Shown here piece by piece: positions 28,463 to 36,273 of a stretch of 37,398 nt of DNA. Source of the stretch: a virus. The position numbers and the translations under genes are program-made. The notes beneath the pieces were generated by a model, which saw nothing but the letters and a program-made list of their open reading frames with translations, made no database searches and was not told where the DNA came from. Positions within the stretch are counted from its first letter, which is position 1; each line of letters opens with the position of its first letter. The DNA lies in the IMG/VR virus record IMGVR_UViG_3300006802_000230, positions 1 to 37,398 of that record, one strand, 5' to 3'.

Positions 28463-28522
28463 AGGTGGAAGTTTGCAAAAGGAAATGCAACGACGTGACT
28501 AAAAATTTATCAAGGTTTTGAC

Positions 28523-28726
28523 GTGTTTGCAACTATAAAAAAATTACTGGGTGTTATAGATCTTGTTAAATTCCTCACTCGGTTTTTAGTTAAATTCTTC
28601 TTGAGAAGTAAATACAAAAAAGATGATGATTATATAATAAGCCAGACTGAGAAAGCTAAATCAACTGACAAGAAAAAAAGTTTAGAGGCATTAGATGAGC
28701 TTGAAAAACATATTAATAATTCTTAG
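28523..28726 (+). CDS. Inner-membrane spanin-like protein (67 aa)
   Basis: GTG 28523; no strong ribosome site. N-terminal residues 1-30 are hydrophobic and basic (IKKLLGVIDLVKFLTRFLVK), then a charged tail (SQTEKAKSTDKKKSLEALDE). It partly overlaps the lipoprotein gene 28695 by 32 bp. In many phages the inner and outer spanins overlap in this way, but 67 residues is short for an inner spanin, so the call is tentative. Confidence 0.5.
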   Translation: MFATIKKLLGVIDLVKFLTRFLVKFFLRSKYKKDDDYIISQTEKAKSTDKKKSLEALDELEKHINNS

Positions 28727-28952
28727 CCTTACAGGGTGTGCTATGCTTGGGGCGCCTAGATTTAATGAGAAAATAAAACTATTCAGGGGTTTCTCAGAGG
28801 GCCAGACAATTGAAAGGAAAGATGAAAAGATAAAATGTTCTTCTCCTGATTTTAACAATTTTATTTGTTTATCTATTGATGATTTTCGCCGTAGAGAACT
28901 TTATATAAATCGGCTGAAGTCTTCTTGCGCAAAGTGGGATCATCAAAATTAA
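28695..28952 (+). CDS. Lipoprotein, probable outer-membrane spanin (Rz1-like), 85 aa
   Basis: ATG 28695 follows ttagaggcatt and lies inside the end of the preceding ORF. A signal peptide with lipobox is clear: MSLKNILIILSLTGC, cleavage before Cys15, then a soluble part with two more Cys. This fits the outer spanin that ties to the inner spanin for outer-membrane disruption. It is the last rightward gene. It overlaps the convergent VRR-NUC gene by 80 bp on the opposite strand, so transcripts of both would be complementary. Confidence 0.65.
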   Translation: MSLKNILIILSLTGCAMLGAPRFNEKIKLFRGFSEGQTIERKDEKIKCSSPDFNNFICLSIDDFRRRELYINRLKSSCAKWDHQN

Positions 28953-29220
28953 TAAAAAATCTGGTAACATCTTCCATTTTATCAGTGCTTAAAATCTTCC
29001 ATCCAGCATGGCGCATCTCTTGCATGGTAAGGGCTTGGAGTTTCCTAGGTAGCTTCCCCTCATCCTTAAGCTCAATTGCGAACGGCACGCCCTCCATAAC
29101 TCCTATATAATCGGGTATGCCACTGGTGTAACGATCGGATACCTTGTAATAATGAAGGCTTGTTATGTACTTTATAGTCTTAAGATAAGCATTAACTTTT
29201 TTCGTGATTGCGCTTTCCAT
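28873..29220 (-). CDS. VRR-NUC domain nuclease (115 aa)
   Basis: Read leftward, ATG 29220 overlaps the stop of the upstream gene (TAATG). Signature: GIPDYIGVMEGVPFAIELKD, where the Asp of PDY and the E-L-K triad are the PD-(D/E)xK catalytic set, then KLQALTMQEMRHAGWKILST. Phage VRR-NUC proteins act as structure-selective endonucleases that resolve junctions or branched DNA during replication. It is the last gene of the leftward operon, convergent with the lysis genes (80 bp overlap). Confidence 0.88.
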   Translation of the reverse strand: MESAITKKVNAYLKTIKYITSLHYYKVSDRYTSGIPDYIGVMEGVPFAIELKDEGKLPRKLQALTMQEMRHAGWKILSTDKMEDVTRFFINFDDPTLRKKTSADLYKVLYGENHQ

Positions 29221-29468
29221 TACACACCGTAAGGGGCAATAGAATTTATACTTCTAATTATCCTAATCTTATCTTTTTCGCTGTAATTAGATTTTTTAAT
29301 TTCCTCAGTAGAATATTCCCTAAGTTGTTTTAGCTTGTGCCTAGCTTCCTTGGTAATCTTTTGAAGATGTTCAATTTCTAGTTTTTGATTTTTCTTTAGT
29401 TCCTCAAGTGTTTGGCGAATGGTAACGAACTCTTTTCTAAGTTCCATATATTGTGCTTCAATGCTCAT
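29220..29468 (-). CDS. Coiled-coil protein beside the polymerase (82 aa)
   Basis: ATG 29468 (leftward) overlaps the polymerase stop and has aaaggaagc upstream. The product is one long helix-forming protein (LRKEFVTIRQTLEELKKNQK, ITKEARHKLKQLREYSTEEI) with a short tail. It may be an accessory factor of the polymerase or nuclease, but no family was recognised. Confidence 0.7.
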   Translation of the reverse strand: MSIEAQYMELRKEFVTIRQTLEELKKNQKLEIEHLQKITKEARHKLKQLREYSTEEIKKSNYSEKDKIRIIRSINSIAPYGV

Positions 29469-31323
29469 ATGCTTCCTTTTCGTGCCATGAGGTTCTACTT
29501 ATTTCAGTGTCAACCATCATGGAAATATGATTAGCTTTATATGCGCTGACCATGGCTTTATCTATAAGTGGGCTAATCTCTTTTAACTCACTTGGATAAA
29601 CGTCTAGTATTGTTTCATCATGGACGGTTAAAATCAAATTACTTTTATAACCAGCGCAAAGATTCTCAACATTATTTAATGCTATTTTCATCATAATCGC
29701 ACAACTAGATTGAACGTACCAATTAACAGCTTTGTAGGCATCTTTTCTGCTTAAGTATAAAACTCTGCCATAAGCATTAAGAATGTAACCATACCTTTTA
29801 ACTTGCCTCTCTAACTGCTCTTTTAGAAGCCTTAATCTTGGTAAACCCTTAAAAAATGTAGCTTTAAGATCCTTCGCTTTTAGTAGGGATACATCTAGCT
29901 TATCTGCTAGTGCTTGGTCTCCTTTTCCATAAGCAAGAGATAGAGCTATCTCCTTGGCTATGGCTCTCTCCATCTCTATACCAGACATTTCTTTAATAGT
30001 TTCAGCAGTGGCCAAATAAAAATCTGGCTTCTCACTTTTTAGCAGTTTGTTTATAACTGAGGTTTCCCTTGCCTGATCTAACATAAATAACATTTCTTGT
30101 TGTTTGAAGTCCTTGAAAAGGAGAACTCCGTTCCTACTTATGAACGCTTTCTTTACTGGTATAGACGCATCCCCCTCCCCTCTAGTGGTAAGATTTTGTA
30201 AATTCGGTTCAGACGATGAAAGCCTGAAGGTTTTAACTACCTCCTGATTTAATCCGCAGTGAATTACGTCTTTTTCATCCATAAGTTTTAGGAAGTTTTT
30301 AAAGTATGTGTTCGCCTTCTTCTGTGGTTTTTTTGATAACACAACTTTCTCAAGTACAGGATGCTTATAGCTTATTAACTTCAGTGCATCGGTCTTGTAG
30401 CTCCCTTTCCATACTCCCTTTTTGTCAAGCTTTTTTTCAAGTGGAAGACCTAGTTTTTTTATAAATAATGCTACCTGTTTAGGGGAGTTTAGATTGAACT
30501 TTTCCCCAATTTCACTTTCAATCTCTCTATGTAATTTATTGGATAAATCTAAACAATCTTTGTATGCTCTCTCACAGTAACTTCTATCTTGCTTAAACCC
30601 CCTAACTTTCATTTTATATAAGGTCTTCGTGGTTTCAAACTCGCACTTACAGCTATCTACTATGGTGGGTAGCTCTCCCCTGTGAGCCGAGTAATCTAGG
30701 TCTTTCTGGTTTATTTTGGTAGCTATAACACTCCTAAGTTCTGCTGTATCCTTAACATCATCACAGCCGTAGGGGTAAATTATTTCAACAGGTACTAAAT
30801 CGTATCTAGGCTTCTTGGTTTTATTTACTGTGCATATCCCATATAAATCATTTTTCTTGATATACTCTTTCACTGTATCGTTCTTGGTTCTACCTAGATA
30901 GTATTTATTGAGGTAGTCCATTGATAGCCTAGATCCTTCTTGCCAGTAAGTGCCCGATGTTCCTATGTGCTGGTTATTTTCAATTCTGGCAAGGGTGGGA
31001 ACATCAATAATTCTCCCTGCTATTTCAAGTCCTTCAAAGTGGAGAATGCATAAATCAAATATGGCATTAACAAAAGACCACTCGATTTTATTATCTTGGA
31101 ATAATTCATTCAAACACTTTATGTGTATTTTGTTTATACCGCCATAATTAAAATTAAAATAATATTGATCTTTGGTATCTCCGATTATTATAGAAAATAA
31201 CCTATCCCCGTGGAAAGGGTAAAGCCCTGTGGTTTCGGTATCAAGAGATAATCTAGTTTTCTTCTTCAGCTTCTCTATTGAATCTATTAAATCTTTCTCT
31301 GTATTGATTAGATGCTGTGGCAC
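29458..31323 (-). CDS. Family A DNA polymerase with 3'-5' exonuclease (621 aa)
   Basis: Copies phage DNA. The leftward start is GTG 31323 with gaggtagcta. Exonuclease: LSLDTETTG (Asp28, Glu30), SFVNAIFDLCI and YGCDDVKDTAEL. Polymerase: motif A KDFKQQEMLF (Asp405, Gln408, Glu410), motif B ERAIAKEIALSLAYGKG (Arg453, Lys457, Leu461, Tyr465), motif C ILTVHDETILDV (His568-Asp569). Counting from Lys758 of E. coli Pol I, the residue at Phe762 is Leu461. The Arg after motif A (E. coli Arg712) is replaced by Leu. It overlaps the zinc ribbon gene upstream by 71 bp. Confidence 0.95.
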   Translation of the reverse strand: MPQHLINTEKDLIDSIEKLKKKTRLSLDTETTGLYPFHGDRLFSIIIGDTKDQYYFNFNYGGINKIHIKCLNELFQDNKIEWSFVNAIFDLCILHFEGLEIAGRIIDVPTLARIENNQHIGTSGTYWQEGSRLSMDYLNKYYLGRTKNDTVKEYIKKNDLYGICTVNKTKKPRYDLVPVEIIYPYGCDDVKDTAELRSVIATKINQKDLDYSAHRGELPTIVDSCKCEFETTKTLYKMKVRGFKQDRSYCERAYKDCLDLSNKLHREIESEIGEKFNLNSPKQVALFIKKLGLPLEKKLDKKGVWKGSYKTDALKLISYKHPVLEKVVLSKKPQKKANTYFKNFLKLMDEKDVIHCGLNQEVVKTFRLSSSEPNLQNLTTRGEGDASIPVKKAFISRNGVLLFKDFKQQEMLFMLDQARETSVINKLLKSEKPDFYLATAETIKEMSGIEMERAIAKEIALSLAYGKGDQALADKLDVSLLKAKDLKATFFKGLPRLRLLKEQLERQVKRYGYILNAYGRVLYLSRKDAYKAVNWYVQSSCAIMMKIALNNVENLCAGYKSNLILTVHDETILDVYPSELKEISPLIDKAMVSAYKANHISMMVDTEISRTSWHEKEAYEH

Positions 31324-31468
31324 TAGCTACCTCTATAATCGTTTTTATAAAGCTCCCATTGCACTCGAAACACTTAAAAGTAATCGTTTCACTAAAAACT
31401 AAATTTAGTAGCACTGGATAAGTGTTATCTTCTTTGCACCAAGGACAATTTAGCGTTGCTTTATTCAT
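31253..31468 (-). CDS. Small zinc ribbon protein (71 aa)
   Basis: The leftward start is ATG 31468. Two cysteine pairs, NCPWCKED and FKCFECNGS, spaced about 23 residues apart, form a zinc ribbon. The C-terminal tail (NQYRERFNRFNREAEEEN) is charged and overlaps the polymerase start by 71 bp in another frame, so translation of the two is probably coupled. Zinc ribbons next to polymerases often bind DNA, and a role in polymerase recruitment is possible but unproven. Confidence 0.72.
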   Translation of the reverse strand: MNKATLNCPWCKEDNTYPVLLNLVFSETITFKCFECNGSFIKTIIEVASATASNQYRERFNRFNREAEEEN

Positions 31469-31550
31469 AGTTTAAATAGCTAGTCTTTCCTAGCAGTCAT
31501 AAGTTTTTGTGTGTAGTGGAATGCAAACTTAAAAACCATCCCCCGCATTT

Positions 31551-32291
31551 TTAAACTTCTAATGAATCAGATGCTACACTTTTTGTAGAGGCTGGTTCAT
31601 CTTCTTTTTCATCAACCTTGTATGTAGTAGATTTTATCATCTGGTAACATTTATAGGAAGCTTCCTTTTCAATTGCTGTTGTCTCTCTGCCTTGCTTTGC
31701 TTTAATTACATAGAAGGTATTCCCATCTTTTTCTTGTTCTTCTAGGAATAAATTAAAAACTACGTCACCGCTTGATTTTCCCCAGCTTCTAAGCTGAGCA
31801 ATGAGGGTATTAAGTGCCTTGGCTTGCTTAAAACTCGCACCTTTAAAAGTAACTACCATAGGGAATGGCGCACCGCTTTTTATATCTTTTGGAAGAACTA
31901 CCATATAGTTATAAGTCGGTACTTGCTTCATATGCTTACCATTTTCTTCGTAGTTCCAATCTTCCCCTGCCATGTCAGGAGCCCAAGCTTCACTTCTGAC
32001 GTATATATCTCTTCCTTTTTCAACAACTTCAAAATGTTGGCGAAGTTTGAAAGAGTCTATAATGATTACTTCTAGTGACTCCCCTCTCTCATTTAGCGAT
32101 TCTTCATTGAGTGAGTGCCAGAAAGTTTGACGCTTGACTTTCTCATCCTCAACTACTTTGGTTTTAGACTGAGCTACGAGGATTTTCGGGATAATTATAT
32201 CTTCAAATCTCGTGTCTTGTCCTGCTCCCCAATTGGAAGGGATGGCAATTTCAGTTGTTTGCTTTTTTTCGAGTTCGTTACTTTTAGACAT
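31551..32291 (-). CDS. Putative single-strand DNA-binding or recombination protein (246 aa)
   Basis: The leftward start is ATG 32291 with caaggagaaaaac, a strong site inside the gene upstream. The sequence begins polar (MSKSNELEKKQTTEIAIPSN), then has strand-rich phrases (FEDIIIPKILVAQSKTKVVE, PTYNYMVVLPKDIKSGAPFP) and an acidic, disordered tail (VDEKEDEPASTKSVASDSLE), as SSB-type proteins have. Phage replication operons frequently carry a protein of this type near the polymerase. The assignment is by context and general layout, not by a signature. Confidence 0.55.
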   Translation of the reverse strand: MSKSNELEKKQTTEIAIPSNWGAGQDTRFEDIIIPKILVAQSKTKVVEDEKVKRQTFWHSLNEESLNERGESLEVIIIDSFKLRQHFEVVEKGRDIYVRSEAWAPDMAGEDWNYEENGKHMKQVPTYNYMVVLPKDIKSGAPFPMVVTFKGASFKQAKALNTLIAQLRSWGKSSGDVVFNLFLEEQEKDGNTFYVIKAKQGRETTAIEKEASYKCYQMIKSTTYKVDEKEDEPASTKSVASDSLEV

Positions 32292-32449
32292 GTGTTTTTC
32301 TCCTTGTTGTTGTAAATTACCATTGCTGAAAATGAATGTTCACAGCTAGTAAATTGTATATCTTTTATATTTTTTCCTGTTATAAATAATGACAATTCTT
32401 TTTCTAATATTTCGCAGTTATCGCAGTCAAATATTTTAATCTTCATCAT
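32195..32449 (-). CDS. Small protein, Cse60/DUF2758-like pattern (84 aa)
   Basis: The leftward start is ATG 32449 (a second ATG follows). The N-terminal about 50 residues, MMKIKIFDCDNCEILEKELS, LFITGKNIKDIQF and FSAMVIY, follow the pattern of small proteins related to Cse60 (K-I-K-x-F-x-x-x-x-x-x-x-L-E and the M-I-I-Y end). The last third (SKKSKQLKLPSLPIGEQDKT) is basic and overlaps the downstream gene by 97 bp, so it may be partly non-essential. Role unknown. Confidence 0.6.
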   Translation of the reverse strand: MMKIKIFDCDNCEILEKELSLFITGKNIKDIQFTSCEHSFSAMVIYNNKEKNTCLKVTNSKKSKQLKLPSLPIGEQDKTRDLKI

Positions 32450-32711
32450 TAACTCTTTTCTCGTACTCTTTTCTTTCGTTCTCTAAAAAAGTTATTCCCA
32501 TCCTCATGGCCTCAAGCGGATCGCTTATCTTGTGATTCTTGGCTATATCCATGATCCTAAGTAGATTGTAAAAGTGAGTAAGTTGATAGAAGTTTTTCGT
32601 CTCTCCCTCGTCACACTCGATTACGATATTTGAAAAGTAGTTTATCCCTTTTTTAACATCTGATAAAATTAAGTCTCTTCCTTCTTTAATTATTTCTTCG
32701 TTTGTTTTCAT
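32436..32711 (-). CDS. Helical protein of unknown function (91 aa)
   Basis: The leftward start is ATG 32711 with gagggatca; it overlaps the previous stop by 4 bp. The product is helical (MKTNEEIIKEGRDLILSDVK, then YQLTHFYNLLRIMDIAKNHK) with an acidic end. It belongs to the run of short overlapping genes between helicase and polymerase. Nothing more can be said. Confidence 0.7.
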   Translation of the reverse strand: MKTNEEIIKEGRDLILSDVKKGINYFSNIVIECDEGETKNFYQLTHFYNLLRIMDIAKNHKISDPLEAMRMGITFLENERKEYEKRVNDED

Positions 32712-33136
32712 TTGATCCCTCTTACCGATAGTGTGTTAAATATTTTAGGCTCTGATAGTCCAGCTATGCCACTAGATAAAAAATCAAGGTTATTTTCTTG
32801 CTTGGCCTGTTCTTCTTTCTCTTTGTAGTAGCTGTTAAGCGTTCTTGAGTTTACGCTTATAATATCTTCAAACTCTCCTGACTCCTTGAGGTAACTGAAA
32901 AACTTCTCTTTATCCTCAATTTTCACACTCTTATTTTCTCTAATACTTATGGCTCCTATTCCTGTATCAAAAGACCTCATTCCTGCGTTTTCTAGGTGGT
33001 CTAGGATTTTCTTAGTTAGACTTGTAGCTTCACTGCTTAGCTCTTTCTTTTTGTCGTCTAGCTCTTTAATCTTCTTTTTCAGGTCGAAAAATTCCATACA
33101 TAGTTTTTTCATTGGTTCTAGTAAGTTGCTTTCCAT
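32708..33136 (-). CDS. Conserved phage coiled-coil protein (142 aa)
   Basis: The leftward start is ATG 33136 with aaaggagaag. The N-terminal coiled coil (KLCMEFFDLKKKIKELDDKK) is followed by a compact domain (AGMRSFDTGIGAISIRENKS, VKIEDKEKFFSYLKESGEF) and SVNSRTLNSYYKEKEE. The order coil, beta hairpin, S-x-N-S-x-T-L-N is familiar from uncharacterised proteins in phage replication clusters. No enzymatic residues are apparent; a DNA-binding accessory role is plausible. Confidence 0.7.
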   Translation of the reverse strand: MESNLLEPMKKLCMEFFDLKKKIKELDDKKKELSSEATSLTKKILDHLENAGMRSFDTGIGAISIRENKSVKIEDKEKFFSYLKESGEFEDIISVNSRTLNSYYKEKEEQAKQENNLDFLSSGIAGLSEPKIFNTLSVRGIK

Positions 33137-33139
33137 TTT

Positions 33140-33364
33140 TTACTTCTCCTTTTTCAGTTTTTCCATGATTTCTTTCATGCTTATTCTGTTGATTTTTATA
33201 TCATTTACAGCTAGTAGTCCGCACAAGTAGCTGTGGTATCCTGTGAACGTCTTCGTTGGGGTACTCCCAAATCTTAACCATTTGAATGAGATTTTAAATT
33301 TCTTAAGCCCTTTCTGTTTTTGCAAACATAGTTGCTTTAGTTTTTCCTTCCTTGTCATGCGCAT
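33140..33364 (-). CDS. Small basic protein next to the helicase (74 aa)
   Basis: The leftward start is ATG 33364 with taaaggagaagtt, overlapping the helicase stop. The product is very basic (MRMTRKEKLKQLCLQKQKGL) with an FTGYHSYLCGLLAVN core, and could bind nucleic acid. It is translationally coupled to the helicase. No family was recognised. Confidence 0.65.
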   Translation of the reverse strand: MRMTRKEKLKQLCLQKQKGLKKFKISFKWLRFGSTPTKTFTGYHSYLCGLLAVNDIKINRISMKEIMEKLKKEK

Positions 33365-34821
33365 AACTTCTCCTTTAGTTCTATTAAACTCTGTGCAAAT
33401 TTTCTTTTATTTATCAGTGCTTCTTGAATCTGTTCGTCTATTGTTTCAGGTGCTACTAGATGGTAGTGAGTGATCTTGTCATGCATTTCACTGCTTCCCC
33501 CTCTGTAGTTCCTATCTCTTGCTTGATCCCAATCTATAAGGTTGAAGTTTCTGGAATAAAATATGCTGTATTTCGCTCTTGTTAAATTCATTCCAATAAC
33601 GCTTCTAGGGTTCGCTATAATTACCTTTAGCTTATCTTCTGGATCTTGGAACCGATCGACATAATTATCACGTTCTTGCTGTGAGACTCCTCCATGAATC
33701 TCGCCGTACTCTATCCCTCTTTTTTCAAGCTCTAGTTTTAGGTCTTTATAATTCTGGATGAATACGGAAAAAATTATACATTTTTCAAAGCTGGTCTCCC
33801 CTTCAAGGCTTTTCTTATCTGTTGTGAGGTCTTCGACAAGTTCCATGCAAGCATCAAGTCTAGGGTTCTTTTTCATCTTGGTTAGCTCGCCGTCTTCAAG
33901 ACTTAAAAAACCACTCGATATTTCGTTGAGCCTTAAAAGCTTGACTAGGGCGTTCCTAACTATCATGGGGTTATCTGGCTGTGCCTCTACCCAAGTAACA
34001 AGATGCTTTCTAACACTCTCATAGTGCTTTTCCTGTTCAGTTGATAGGGGTATAGGGATAGTTATATCTTGAAAATCTGGTAATTCAATGCACTCTTCCT
34101 TTGTTAATCTACTAGATACCTTGGAGAGTTTTTGTTTTATTTCTGGAATAAGTGAAGATCGAGTAACCCATTTAGGAAAAGCTTTTTCTGAAGTCCATCC
34201 ATCGTTGAGGTTACGCATGTAACGGTTTCTGAAAGCTGCAAAACTTTTTCCAAACGTTGCCCCTCTATCTAGGAAATACATCTGTGAAAATAGATCGCAT
34301 ACAGTATTAGCTACAGGGGTACCACTCATAATATATCTGTAACGTGAGCTCCTTGAGGCCTCAATGACTGCTTTATAGCTTTTCGTTCTGCTATCTTTGA
34401 TCCTGTGGGATTCGTCAAGAATTACAGCTTGTGGGCTGAATTTAATTATTTCTGGAAGTATGTTTTTACTTCGGAGTGAATCATAAGTAATAATTAGAAT
34501 TTTATTTTTTTCATCGTTAATGATCTTATTTTTAGACTGCCAAGTGTTTGACCTCGTTGCAACTACTCCGATCATATCTGTATCAAGTTTTGAGAATTTA
34601 TAAAATTCTCTTTTCCAGTTTAGAAGTACGGAGGAAGGGCAAACTATCAAGGTTTTGAAAATGTTATTATGTTTTTGATACAACCTACGCAAAACATTTA
34701 TCATAATACAAGTTTTACCTACTCCCATATCATGGAAGTATGCGAAGCTAGTTTTTGGCAGTGCCCTTAAAACTTCCTCTTCTTGGAAAAGGTACGGAGC
34801 TAATGGATTTTCATTTTTCAT
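33355..34821 (-). CDS. SNF2-family DNA helicase/translocase (488 aa)
   Basis: An ATP-dependent translocase for phage replication or repair. The leftward start is ATG 34821 with aaggaagaaaa. Helicase motifs: I DMGVGKTC (31-38, Lys36), II VILDESHRIKD (133-143), III YIMSGTPVANT, and C-terminal V/VI in VIIANPRSVIGMNLTRAKY and IDWDQARDRNYRGGSS. The protein lacks extra domains, so it is the small DNA-specific phage type rather than a chromatin remodeller. It stands in the operon between the early unknowns and the polymerase, and is probably used in origin melting or fork restart. Confidence 0.92.
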   Translation of the reverse strand: MKNENPLAPYLFQEEEVLRALPKTSFAYFHDMGVGKTCIMINVLRRLYQKHNNIFKTLIVCPSSVLLNWKREFYKFSKLDTDMIGVVATRSNTWQSKNKIINDEKNKILIITYDSLRSKNILPEIIKFSPQAVILDESHRIKDSRTKSYKAVIEASRSSRYRYIMSGTPVANTVCDLFSQMYFLDRGATFGKSFAAFRNRYMRNLNDGWTSEKAFPKWVTRSSLIPEIKQKLSKVSSRLTKEECIELPDFQDITIPIPLSTEQEKHYESVRKHLVTWVEAQPDNPMIVRNALVKLLRLNEISSGFLSLEDGELTKMKKNPRLDACMELVEDLTTDKKSLEGETSFEKCIIFSVFIQNYKDLKLELEKRGIEYGEIHGGVSQQERDNYVDRFQDPEDKLKVIIANPRSVIGMNLTRAKYSIFYSRNFNLIDWDQARDRNYRGGSSEMHDKITHYHLVAPETIDEQIQEALINKRKFAQSLIELKEKLCA

Positions 34822-34847
34822 TTTTCTTCCTTATCCCCCGAATGTTT

Positions 34848-35096
34848 TTATAAATACAGTGTTAAATCAATTTCAAATTTATCAATAATATTATTTATTC
34901 CAGCTAGTTGCTTAGTGGTGAGTCCTCCATAACTATCGTAGGATTCTAGGCATCCCTCTATAAATGCGCTGTCGAAACCTTCTTTTTCTGTGGCCCACTG
35001 ATAGAGGCTGTAAACTTTCTCACTTAGTGTAAAATCACTATGCTTATTATGCTCACCTTCTTTTATAAATCTATTTAGCATGTTTCTTCTCTCCAT
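34848..35096 (-). CDS. Hypothetical protein (82 aa)
   Basis: The leftward start is ATG 35096, overlapping the upstream stop (TAATG). The sequence is MERRNMLNRFIKEGEHNKHS, then EKVYSLYQWATEKEGF and GLTTKQLAGINNIIDKFEI. The second half looks like a small helical domain with a T-x-K-Q-x-x-x-I pattern often seen near zinc-binding or J-like regions of phage proteins. No function is assigned. Confidence 0.65.
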   Translation of the reverse strand: MERRNMLNRFIKEGEHNKHSDFTLSEKVYSLYQWATEKEGFDSAFIEGCLESYDSYGGLTTKQLAGINNIIDKFEIDLTLYL

Positions 35097-35410
35097 TAGT
35101 GAAGCTCCGTTAATTTAATTTTATCTACGTTGTATCTCTTTCCATCGACTCTTGATAATATGTAGGCTATCCCTGATAGCGTTCCCCCTCCATCATCCTC
35201 TGCACTGTGGTTCTTAAAAAAATCAAGTATCTTTTTGCCTCTAATATTATTGTTGTGGAACCATTTTAGAATTAAGTACCATCTAATATATAGTTCCTTG
35301 ATTTCCTTGAGCTTCATTAAAACTCTGAAATCTCCATCCCACAGCATTTCTAGTAGCCGTCTTGTGGCTTGATCTTTAAATGCTTGAAAGTCCGAGGGTT
35401 TATTTAACAA
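35096..35410 (-). CDS. Hypothetical protein (104 aa)
   Basis: The leftward start is TTG 35410; the upstream gene ends within these bases. The product has FKDQATRRLLEMLWDGDFRV and LYIRWYLILKWFHNNNIRGK, an aromatic helical core, and an acidic GGG motif (EDDGGGTLSGIAY). No family is visible. It is part of the leftward overlapping series. Confidence 0.62.
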   Translation of the reverse strand: MLNKPSDFQAFKDQATRRLLEMLWDGDFRVLMKLKEIKELYIRWYLILKWFHNNNIRGKKILDFFKNHSAEDDGGGTLSGIAYILSRVDGKRYNVDKIKLTELH

Positions 35411-35570
35411 TTTTAACTCCGCTTTTATTCTTGTTCATCTCTAGTCTAAGTTGAATCTGAAGTGCAGTTACTTGGTTCATTAGCTGGTTTCTTTGCTCTG
35501 CAATAACTTGAGCTTCAAGTTTTAACATTTCAATCTTTTCTTTATCTGTTAGCTCTTTTTCAGTTTCCAT
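35400..35570 (-). CDS. Coiled-coil mini-protein (56 aa)
   Basis: ATG 35570 (leftward) to TAA 35400. The product reads METEKELTDKEKIEMLKLEA, then helical QVIAEQRNQLMNQVTALQIQ and a basic end (NKNKSGVKIVK). The frame is intact, with heptad-like Leu/Ile spacing; it is placed between overlapping neighbours (next start 35410, previous stop 35560). It probably dimerises. Confidence 0.6.
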   Translation of the reverse strand: METEKELTDKEKIEMLKLEAQVIAEQRNQLMNQVTALQIQLRLEMNKNKSGVKIVK

Positions 35571-35910
35571 CTTTTTCAAACTCCGCTAAATTTAACTTCT
35601 TTAATTGCTCAGATATTCCACTCATGTCAAACGTGATATGTTTATCATCAAGGTTTTTCCAATCTGTGTTTTTCTCCACAATAATTTTCTTTATGTTTGC
35701 CATAACCTCAAGGAGGTTCCTATTTATCTTGATCATATCCTCAAATTCATTATCAATCTGATCACACTGTTTTTTCAGCGTTTCGACGTATCCGCAGTAC
35801 TCACTGTACTTTTTTACTAGGGCATCCATGGCGTCTTGTACGTTATGAGATTCCCCCTCAAGTAACTTGTTGACCTCACTTACTAGATCATTCATCTCTT
35901 TATTTTCCAT
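35560..35910 (-). CDS. Coiled-coil protein (116 aa)
   Basis: Start placed at ATG 35910 because AGGAGG lies 9 bases upstream; an earlier ATG at 35940 has no ribosome site. The product (MENKEMNDLVSEVNKLLEGE, VETLKKQCDQIDNEFEDMIK) is a long coiled coil with an acidic ending. It overlaps the repressor-like gene by 11 bp if this start is used. Function unknown. Confidence 0.7.
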   Translation of the reverse strand: MENKEMNDLVSEVNKLLEGESHNVQDAMDALVKKYSEYCGYVETLKKQCDQIDNEFEDMIKINRNLLEVMANIKKIIVEKNTDWKNLDDKHITFDMSGISEQLKKLNLAEFEKDGN

Positions 35911-36163
35911 AAAAAATTGCCTCCTGAATTGTGCTTTCAAAATCTTTTTTGAGCGTTGCTATTAGATTAGATTCTTCGATGCCTAGAAATTTACATAACT
36001 TTTTTAAATCACCCATTTTGTAAAAGCAGAGGTTTCTTTCACAGTTAGAAACGAACTGAGCACAAGAGTAGCCTAACATAGTAGCTACTTCCCCCTGTGA
36101 GAACTCGTTTATTATTCTGGCTTTTCTTAAAAGTAGGTTTGAAAGTGGATATTTTATTTTCAT
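35900..36163 (-). CDS. XRE-family repressor-like protein (87 aa)
   Basis: The leftward start is ATG 36163; no Shine-Dalgarno is visible and the -10 of a candidate promoter ends 10 bp upstream, so the mRNA may be leaderless, as for lambda cI from PRM. A helix-turn-helix is clear: FSQGEVATMLGYSCAQFVSN, then CERNLCF, with the Q-x(3)-A-x(3)-G-x(5)-V-S spacing. At 87 residues it is short (Cro-like or a one-domain repressor). As first gene of the leftward operon facing the early rightward promoter, it probably controls both. Confidence 0.75.
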   Translation of the reverse strand: MKIKYPLSNLLLRKARIINEFSQGEVATMLGYSCAQFVSNCERNLCFYKMGDLKKLCKFLGIEESNLIATLKKDFESTIQEAIFYGK

Positions 36164-36172
36164 AGTGAACGT

Positions 36173-36202
36173 ACATTACTGCCATCAAAAAATAGAAGTC
36201 AA
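36173..36202 (-). promoter_or_regulatory. Candidate leftward early promoter
   Basis: On the minus strand, -35 TTGACT (36202-36197), an 18-nt spacer and -10 TAATGT (36178-36173). The predicted start would lie within a few bases of the repressor ATG at 36163, consistent with a leaderless message. The -10 is a poor match, so confidence is moderate. Confidence 0.4.
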
Positions 36203-36273
36203 GTTTATTTGCGTTGTAACCTATTGATTTTATTTATAAATTGAATTTATTTTAAGGTATTTCTAAAGTATGC

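Noticed and set aside
28312-28521. 69-codon ORF overlapping the holin candidate
   Set aside because: It runs out of frame through the holin-like gene and then through the 10-bp hairpin; no ribosome site.
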